Shown piece after piece: positions 58,901 through 64,000 of a stretch of 64,000 bases of DNA. The stretch is from NCBI RefSeq assembly GCF_000003815.2, contig NC_049987.1, positions 3,247,971 to 3,311,970 of the forward strand, written 5' to 3'. Made by a program: the position numbers and the translations under genes. The DNA is from Branchiostoma floridae. Lineage: Eukaryota; Chordata; Leptocardii; Amphioxiformes; Branchiostomatidae. The notes below the pieces were generated by a model, which saw nothing but the letters and a program-made list of their open reading frames with translations, searched no databases and had not been told where the DNA came from. Every line of letters begins with the position of its first letter. The stretch's first letter is position 1.

Positions 58901-60874
58901 GTGTAAATTTTGTTGTATGTAATTATGTATACTTGAAGGAAAAACGAAATGACTTATATTTCATTTATGATACAGGCCCCCCTGTATTCATCATCGCTAT
59001 GGTAACCGGTGTTCTGGTGGTTTCCATTATCCTCACTGTTGTGGCCGGGATCTGTATAGCCAGGACAAGGAACTGTCGATGCTGCAAGACAAACACACGT
59101 GAGAACCAGCTTGTATCACATGCATGTCTGTGCTGTAAAATCTAAAATCATTTATAACAAAGATCATATGTCGAGATCGTATGTGAAAAAAAATATTTTA
59201 TTGGCTTTAAAAGAAGAACTTAATTGATCGAAAATTGTACATGATACAATGTATGCCAACTATTACACAAAGTACAAAATAGAGGTATAGGATAAAGCTT
59301 AACAACCTAGTTACATAACAATAGGGGCTAACATTCTTTGGTATAGTATCAGTAGGGGTTCTCTCTCTCTCTCTAAATATATGTTTCTTCGTCTTTTAAA
59401 CTCATCTTGTCTGTTGATTTTAATTGTGTTGCGTTTACATGTTAATAAAGATGATGTCAACCCCCTGACTAATAACAATATAACATCTTATCATATCTTT
59501 TTTTCTCCAAAATATCAGAAGATATGCCGACATCCAACGGCACGAAGCCTCTTCCTCCCCCTCATCCCAAGGAGACATCAATGATGGAGTTGGAGGATTT
59601 CGGGGGCACCATGAAACCCCGCCCCCCTCCGAAAGGGGAAAAGGATCTTTATGCCATCGGAGTTAACTACCCTAGTAAGTATTGAATATTTTGCAAGCGT
59701 TGATTTGTTTGCTTGTACTGGCTACCCTGAAAACCGCCTCATGGTGTAACACAACAGGTTTGTACTGAACAGTATAAGTTGTATATCAGAGAGATTTATT
59801 TGATCGTCTTGCACTTGGATAGAAATCTGCCTGCTCTTTTCCATCAGTGTGGCTGATCTTTTAGCGTGATTAAGGTATGGCACAAACTCGGGCCTCTATT
59901 TAACGTCCTATTTGAAGGACGTCCCTAGCTATTTTTCGTTAGAGACGAGTGAGGAAATTCGTATGAAATGTACACAGGGAACAAAACCGGGATGTGATAG
60001 GGATTTAACCTTAACACCTTTATCGTTAAAGAGGTTCATCAGTCACGTATGTATCCAGTTACTGTCGATTTTTTTTCCAACAGTGACTGTTTTAAAGGTA
60101 GAGTACGTACCTGTCTGACAGCACATCTTGGTCACGGAGAATGGCCTAGTCTCGATCTCGCGAGAGAGCACGAGACTAGGCCAGGTTTGTGTAGATCATC
60201 CCCTTTAGCACCTTTAGGACTTGGGTTAACAACCACTGTTTCACAGTGATTGCTTTCTAACTCTCGTAAACGTAAAAGAAGCCAAAATTCAATTTTATTG
60301 TCTGCGCGTATGTCCGTGTATATAAACTGCCAGACGCAAGAATCCTTATATGTTAATCATTCCCCCATCCAGACCCGGTTATGCAGACCCCTGCCTATGC
60401 CGCAGTGGACAGAAGAAGGTGCCATTGTAAAGACGAGGAGACACATCGCAAACAGATCCATATGGACACTCAAAGAAGACCTAAAATGAAAAGGCCAATC
60501 GCAAAACCTGTAAGTTTACATACATCTTTGAAACAAATGTCTGTCAAAGCGGTCTTACATGTACCTAACTCGCGCATCTCTTTTAGTAGTGTCCTTTACA
60601 TTCTATGACATCAACATGTGCGTAATCTGCATATACTAATGCATTCTCAATGAGCATTGCTTTTTAAAATTCACATTCTCTATAGATATGCCATTGAGTA
60701 TCTAATAGAATGATAATGTTTTTGTGTACGCAGGACCATGTTCTATCAGTATCACCGTACAATGGAGAGTCCTGGAGAGTTGTATCGACAAAAAGACACT
60801 TGCCGGAATACTGTGATACGAAGGATGATTCGTACGCGTATGACGGACCCTACAACAAATGTCAGCACCTCTAA
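43859..60874 (+). CDS. Neph/Kirrel-like immunoglobulin-superfamily adhesion receptor, 13-exon model
   Basis: Joined exons: 43859-43913, 51995-52169, 53178-53317, 54771-55082, 55470-55617, 56553-56668, 57172-57322, 57748-57848, 58386-58700, 58976-59098, 59519-59674, 60373-60509, 60734-60874. The sum is 2070 bases, exactly 689 residues plus stop, with every GT-AG junction in phase. Signal peptide 1-18; Ig1 20-123, Ig2 124-227, Ig3 228-315, Ig4 316-399, Ig5 400-504, each with both core Cys and the Trp; transmembrane about 508-533; cytoplasmic tail 534-689 with proline motifs (KPLPPPHPK, KPRPPPK) and several Tyr. Five Ig domains followed by a GPPVF membrane segment, and an Ig1 core ADAGEFNLEI resembling that of Neph1 and Roughest, point to the Neph/Kirrel/IRRE family. 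These mediate homo- or heterophilic cell recognition (slit diaphragm, synapse and myoblast partner choice). Another five-Ig receptor, or a nephrin relative, is possible. Confidence 0.8.
46190..46330 (+). repeat. tRNA-derived SINE-like head
   Basis: TTAGCGTAACGGTTAGG (46195-46211) fits the Pol III A box and GGTTCGAATCC (46239-46249) is a perfect B box, 27 bases apart. The intervening sequence cannot form an anticodon arm, so this is not a tRNA gene. The 3' limit is uncertain. Confidence 0.6.
46904..47176. repeat. 25-bp minisatellite, about 11 copies
   Basis: Tandem CCCAGCAACAGTCGTGTTCT plus ACAAT, with one unit expanded by four bases (about 47055-47068). Open in all three frames on both strands, hence the shadow frames 46845-47213, 46928-47146 (-) and 46973-47290. 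Confidence 0.97.
50150..50295 (-). repeat. tRNA-derived SINE-like head
   Basis: On the - strand, TGGTAGGATGCATGGCC precedes GCAAAGGTCAGTGGTTTGAA and TCTCC; GGTTTGAATCTCC is B-box-like. It resembles the anticodon-to-T-arm portion of a tRNA but is not foldable in full. Confidence 0.45.
51995..52169 (+). CDS. Ig receptor exon 2: N-terminal half of Ig1
   Basis: Follows acceptor TTCCTACAG. Encodes VDAAIYRTRPQPTAALLGQ onward to TLRCSFYN (first core Cys), VNWFGPP (core Trp) and SRYTR. Ends phase 2 at ACAAG|GTAATC. The leader's terminal G completes the first Val codon. Confidence 0.78.
53178..53317 (+). CDS. Ig receptor exon 3: C-terminal half of Ig1
   Basis: Acceptor TTACATTCACAG. Completes Arg then reads YAVVDSNADAGEFNLEIRN and the hallmark EDDGIYRCS with the second core Cys. 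Ends phase 1 at GTCGTCG|GTAAAT. The coding frame differs from the longest open frame across this interval. Confidence 0.85.
53430..53910 (+). mobile_element. 3' end of a CR1/Jockey-type LINE in intron 3
   Basis: Frame 53561-53758 ends with the conserved C-terminal pattern of non-LTR reverse transcriptases (YRTRSMN, LQKPKSN, KRHFLYKISQLWNS). After its stop come a GTGCAGACCACAGGAAGAAT UTR block and CTAAATAAACTTAAAC. 5'-truncated; + orientation, same as the gene. Confidence 0.75.
54771..55082 (+). CDS. Ig receptor exon 4: Ig2
   Basis: Acceptor CATTATTTTCAG. A whole Ig domain in one phase 1-1 exon: VPPVKRPEMII, VICRSSGGRPAPKLTWYNGT (core Cys and Trp, N-glycosylation site), MNLTCKADQGYPE (second Cys, second sequon). 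Donor CCAAT|GTAAGC. Confidence 0.88.
55126..55364. mobile_element. MITE in intron 4
   Basis: CCCCTTCCCACTAGACGGCG at 55126 pairs with the inverted CGCCGTCCAAGTGGAAAGGG ending at 55364. Interior related to 14433-14686 and 56891-57148. The frame 55146-55445 is not a gene. Confidence 0.75.
55470..55617 (+). CDS. Ig receptor exon 5: N-terminal half of Ig3
   Basis: Acceptor TTTCTCATGTAG. Encodes YPPMVSAVKTVVRVKEG, TNLSCSVDSNPEA (core Cys, sequon), MMWRKLDG (core Trp). Ends phase 2 at GGAAAG|GTGACG. Confidence 0.86.
55618..56552 (+). other. Intron 5 of the Ig receptor
   Basis: 935 bp, no repeat family recognised. An AAAGGTAGTCTATTA string at about 56063 also occurs at 18407-18421. Confidence 0.6.
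56553..56668 (+). CDS. Ig receptor exon 6: C-terminal half of Ig3
   Basis: Acceptor CCTTATTTCCAG. Encodes RQRSFILPSLSRKHAGRYQC (second core Cys) and RADNGIQPDAFATILLDVL. Donor TTTTGT|GTAAGT, phase 1. Confidence 0.86.
56891..57148. mobile_element. MITE in intron 6, same family as intron 4
   Basis: TTTTCATTAGACGGGTATCA and CTTACTTCGACCTGAAACGT parallel the left half of 55126-55364, and the right end (GTTCTAATGGAAATAG) is the inverted counterpart. More decayed than the intron 4 copy. Confidence 0.6.
57172..57322 (+). CDS. Ig receptor exon 7: N-terminal half of Ig4
   Basis: Acceptor ATTTGTTTCAG. Encodes YPPTIQTQFDKVDVLFGN, YSLECKADGNPKPKIRWRR (core Cys and Trp). Ends phase 2 at TTTGAG|GTACGA. 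Confidence 0.86.
57748..57848 (+). CDS. Ig receptor exon 8: C-terminal half of Ig4
   Basis: Acceptor TTTTCTAAAAG. Encodes RFSKSDYQTEGDYECVAES (second core Cys) to AVINVIG. Donor ATCG|GTATGT, phase 1. Confidence 0.85.
58386..58700 (+). CDS. Ig receptor exon 9: Ig5
   Basis: Acceptor GTGCACCAAAG. A single-exon Ig domain: GRPDIRGEPETIRTSQG, VTLLCEVNADPPISSISWFW, then GNAGEYSCKAANMFGEDSRD. An alternative AG three or four bases downstream would break the frame, supporting this acceptor. Donor TAGAAG|GTACTC, phase 1. Confidence 0.88.
58976..59098 (+). CDS. Ig receptor exon 10: transmembrane segment
   Basis: Acceptor TTATGATACAG. Encodes GPPVF followed by a 25-residue hydrophobic helix (IIAMVTGVLVVSIILTVVAG) and a basic, Cys-rich stop-transfer sequence RTRNCRCCKTNT whose cysteines could be palmitoylated. 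Donor ACAC|GTGAGA. Confidence 0.88.
59519..59674 (+). CDS. Ig receptor exon 11: proline-rich cytoplasmic exon
   Basis: Acceptor CAAAATATCAG. Encodes QDMPTSNGTKPLPPPHPKE, an acidic stretch, MKPRPPPKGEKDLYAIG and VNYP. The two PxxP clusters are candidate SH3 ligands. Donor CCTA|GTAAGT, phase 1. Confidence 0.82.
60373..60509 (+). CDS. Ig receptor exon 12: basic cytoplasmic exon
   Basis: Acceptor TCCCCCATCCAG. Encodes NPVMQTPAYAAVDRRRCH on to a Lys/Arg-rich end (RRPKMKRPIAKP). AYAAVD offers a possible phosphotyrosine site. Donor AACCT|GTAAGT, phase 0. Confidence 0.78.
60734..60874 (+). CDS. Ig receptor exon 13: tyrosine-rich C-terminus and stop
   Basis: Acceptor TGTGTACGCAG. In the phase dictated by exon 12 it reads DHVLSVSPYNGES, a short basic stretch, then EYCDTKDDSYAYDGPYNK and CQHL with stop TAA at 60872. 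Five Tyr in 46 residues. The open frames listed across this interval in other phases are shadows. The C-terminus is not a classical PDZ ligand. Confidence 0.78.
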   Translation, partial: DHVLSVSPYNGESWRVVSTKRHLPEYCDTKDDSYAYDGPYNKCQHL

Positions 60875-62604
60875 AGATCAGAAACAAGCATGCGACTGTT
60901 GTAAAACAATTATCCGCAGGCATACGACCGTGTACAGATTGATTTTTTTACCTCGTGACTCGCCTTCGTCGGTCGGTGTTAGATTTAACTTGCTGCAAGG
61001 TAATAGATGTGATTGAAGCGATCCAACAAAATTAAGGGACTTCTGGAACTACGCTTGATATCAACACACATACAAGTAGCATCTTCGATTATTAAAAACG
61101 GAGTATATGTTGTAAATATATTAGTCTAAATTATTTCCAAGCTATACTTAGAGAAAAATCAAATTGCTGCACCGGTGCTGGGTGTTTGAGATAAAGAACC
61201 TGCTTCATACAGCTTTAGCATTTTATGAATATGGGAATTAAAGGAGTGAATAGTCTAATTGTCTTACTGTTGCTTTTTGCGTCGCATTCCTTATAGCTAC
61301 TTGCAGTTGGACGTTTGTGAAAATGTTCTCCTACAAGCGACAAGCAGTATGTTAAATGATTACTACGCAACATTTACATTGCGGCTGTGTTGAACATCTT
61401 CACTATGTGGAGAATTTTCATATATCAAACTATGTATACTAAGTTGGTGTCACTCTTTGCCATTTTGATTTTTCAGGATAGATGAAATTCATGAATTTAG
61501 TTGCAGTTGTTTAGTTGCAGATGCGTACATGTGGACATTGGCACCCATATTCCGTGTGTGTTTGTAGCACATTATTTACGCATTCGCATTAACAGTCTGT
61601 TCAGGGGCTTTCTATGCAAGTTTTAACTTAAGGAGAGCTTAAAAACGCATTATCTTGTGCTTTACTAAATGGCCTTCATTTTCGAATGCTGGGCTTAAAG
61701 TTAATCATCTTAATACGTTACCATTCTTTCAAGTCCTCGGCAGTAATGTTCTGGGCGGCATATGAGGATAGTAAATTAGAATTTATATATATTTTCAAGC
61801 AGCATAGATACAAAGTGGCACTACACTCAAGTTGTGCAATGACTTTAATAACGCCACTTAATATAATACTTGAATAGATAGAAATGCAGTATTTGCATCC
61901 AAATTGATATCATGCAAAAGAAGTTAGTGTGCGCGAAAAAAACCTCACCACACATACAAAGTTATCAATTCATTACTGTATGGGATTGGTGAATTCTATA
62001 TCTTTTTAACAAGAAAATCAACAGGTAAATTTTCCTCTTTACCACTCTGAAAAAAATTATTGTTAAAATGTATAATTAAATTATGAAAGAAAAAACTAGA
62101 GAGCAAATGTGAGATTTCTCAGCTGCAAATTTGCATCTTCCAACATTTAATAAAAACTAACATCCATTTAATATCAATAATTCCCACAATATTAACTAAA
62201 TTATTATAATATTCAAGAAGCCTCTAAATAGACACAATAAACGCTTTGTTAACAGGTACAAATAGAAATCTTGAAATATGTTGCATTCATTTTTTTGTAA
62301 AGCAATTATTGTTTTGTACTTCCAGCAATGTATTTATTCTTCTTAGTCGAACTGGTATGTTCTTTTTCTAATGAATAGATTAATTAAGTTTCAGGATCAG
62401 TTAGTGTTCATCAAGACAGTACTTATTTTGTGTAGCTGTGTCGATACATAAAATTTTCCGACGATACATTCTTTTTTCCCTATACGTAGTCACACGCCAC
62501 TCTGTTTCTGATAGAACTGCTATGAATTATGCAAAAACAAAAGTGCGTAACATTTGCTTTCTTGTGATGTTGGAATTCATTTTGTGTGCTTAAGGCTTCT
62601 TCTT
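60875..62604 (+). other. 3' UTR and flank of the Ig receptor
   Basis: No further coding exon recognised. Candidate polyadenylation signals: AATAAA at 62149-62154 and AATAAA at about 62238. AT-rich throughout. Confidence 0.5.
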
Positions 62605-62996
62605 TGCGGCGCAAAATCCGGTTAAGCTAAGGGCCCAACCCGCTGTACGTGCAATTTGTCCATACGTTTTGTGGAGGCGGCGTATTTCTGAAAACGTTCA
62701 GGCTGTACAGGGTAGGCGCGTCGCTGTATTTTTTTCACGTACGGGGGGGGGGGGGGTTGTTGTTGGCGAATCCGCAGCCCGATGGCACACAATGTTTTGC
62801 CTGTGCATAAAGTTTTATGGCGTGTTTGCGTGCTCCAAAATCCGCCATATTCCCTACGAGTTAATACGGAGGCGGTATACTTACCACTTGCGGATCCAAA
62901 AAGATTGCCCACGTTTTGGCACGTACACAGCACGTATTTGCACGTACGGTGGGTTGTGCCATTAGCTTTATTGAGCGTCGGATTTTGTCGTGCTCA
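62605..62996. mobile_element. Inverted-repeat DNA element, about 390 bp (Harbinger-like?)
   Basis: Left arm AAGCTAAGGGCCCAACCCGC to GTACGTGCAATT (62624-62656) pairs with the right arm around 62934-62968. A further CAAAATCCG segment is inverted at both outer edges (62612-62620, 62979-62988). TTA next to the inner arms could be a 3-bp duplication. The interior has a G12 run at about 62744 and extra GTACGTGC motifs. No transposase. Confidence 0.65.
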
Positions 62997-64000
62997 AGGG
63001 AGCGTTTCCAGTTAAACTAATAACTCCAACTGACCGCGAGCAATAACTGCCCTGGAGACACGATATACGATGGTTGGATAAACACGGAGAGAAGATGGTA
63101 TCGAATTTTATCGTTAAAGTGATTAAGGTATGGGTGGATCGAAGGCAAAAGAAGGAGATTAAAGTTCTCTAGTCTAATCAGATCGAAGAAATGCAATAAA
63201 ATGGTAGATGAGCCTGGTCAACAGGCCAGTAGGTCGAGGTTAAGACTATTTCGTGTCCTTCTTAGGCATCTTTTCGGCCACATTTAAACTCTTCTTTACC
63301 GTGTACACATACATACGATGTGATGTACTCAATTCGCTAAGAAAACTGTACCAAAATGTGTTCTTTCTTAAACATTGGCTACAGATGAAATTTACATAGC
63401 CTCATACTTAGCTTATTAGTATTATGCAGATGGCATGTCTAGATTTTGTTCCTCGACTTTTTGTCTCCTTCAAAGTCATAATGGCATTTCTGGCACTGAT
63501 GCGACTTGTAATAAGTATAGCTTTGATATTTTGATTTTTTTTTCCTTCATTTTAGGACAAAAAATCAATGTCAAAGCATCACCATAAGATGGAGTAGAAA
63601 TCTTGAAATAGCTTCAGGCCCGAAACAGTCACTCTGTACCTCTGGCAGCGATTAGTGAGTATGAAGACTAAGAAGACTTCTGACCCGATACATAACTGGA
63701 ATACTAAGTCTTATAGGTTTTCACGATGTGTTTCTGAGTTTATATTGATATTCGATATGCTGGAATGATGTTTGATCTACTTATGTCATGCCCACGGAAC
63801 ATTTTAGATCGATATTCCCCCACAAATCTATTTGTGCCTATATAGGACTGTGTTTCCTGTGTTCAAATGATGTGCGAGTAAATCTGTCATCCTTTCTTGT
63901 ATCCGACGTCCCGGTCGAAGTCTATGTTCTAGAATTGTGCCCTATTTATCAAGCCTTGGAAGATCTTCTTTGCTATATGTCATTCTTTTTCCAAATCTTT
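62997..64000. other. Downstream flank
   Basis: No gene recognised except the possible alternative last exon at 63556-63597. Confidence 0.35.
63556..63597 (+). CDS. Possible alternative last exon of the Ig receptor
   Basis: A very strong pyrimidine tract and acceptor (TTTTTCCTTCATTTTAG, ending 63555) precede GACAAAAAATCAATG; in phase 0, compatible with exon 12, it encodes DKKSMSKHHHKME and stops. Like exon 13 it starts GAC. Its use would replace the tyrosine-rich end by a short basic one. Speculative without transcripts. Confidence 0.25.
   Translation, partial: DKKSMSKHHHKME

Noticed and set aside
59361-59376. CT-repeat as a polypyrimidine tract for an extra exon
   Set aside because: No AG-bounded in-phase exon follows before the clear acceptor at 59518.
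60702-61016. Frames 60738-61016 (+) and 60702-60923 (-)
   Set aside because: Shadows of the last Ig-receptor exon in other phases.

Overview
The window looks like nuclear DNA of an invertebrate chordate, most likely amphioxus (Branchiostoma). This is an inference from compact Ig- and LRR-type cell-surface genes with spliceosomal introns, an AT-rich repeat-dense background, many short inverted-repeat DNA transposons, minisatellites and non-LTR fragments. No species marker was read directly. Three runs of N (1345-1444, 6475-6647, 14221-14320) show it is a draft assembly.

Two protein genes are convincing. The first (CDS 2620-4305, +) is an intronless-CDS type I membrane protein with signal peptide, three or four leucine-rich repeats between Cys-rich caps, one membrane span, and a long acidic tail built from about nine repeats of an Ile-Tyr-Ser-x-Glu-Glu-Asp motif. 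The second is a Neph/Kirrel-like immunoglobulin adhesion receptor on the + strand. I reconstruct it from 13 exons between 43859 and 60874: signal peptide, five Ig domains, transmembrane helix, and a cytoplasmic tail rich in proline and tyrosine. All splice phases agree and the exons sum to exactly 690 codons.

The most interesting observation is that the promoter and leader exon of the Ig gene exist twice: at 19843-20132 and at 43621-43913. The two blocks share scattered sequence identity over about 235 bp, end in 18-codon signal-peptide exons that both start MAVLL, and both stop in phase 1 after a G. Either could splice to the first Ig exon at 51995.

Layout: 1-2592, repeat remnants and possible regulatory repeats; 2593-5200, LRR receptor; 5203-7566, 27-bp minisatellite; 7800-8699, a TTAA-flanked piggyBac-like element; 8700-19842, intergenic DNA with minisatellites and MITEs; 19843-20132, first leader block; 20133-43620, gene-poor DNA with SINE-like heads, inverted-repeat elements, LINE tails, one near-complete RTE-like LINE (36170-39471, -), a retroposon with a 16-bp target duplication (39624-39866), a hammerhead-ribozyme-like motif in a possible Penelope-like remnant (39943-39979, -) and a TCGGCT-rich transposon (42180-43075); 43621-60874, the Ig gene, whose introns hold a LINE tail and two related MITEs; 60875-64000, its 3' flank, another inverted-repeat element and a possible alternative last exon.

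Most other open frames are shadows: they lie in minisatellites, antisense to the LINE, or in intron DNA. Exon calls rest on reading frame, splice consensus and domain logic only; no transcript or database search was available.
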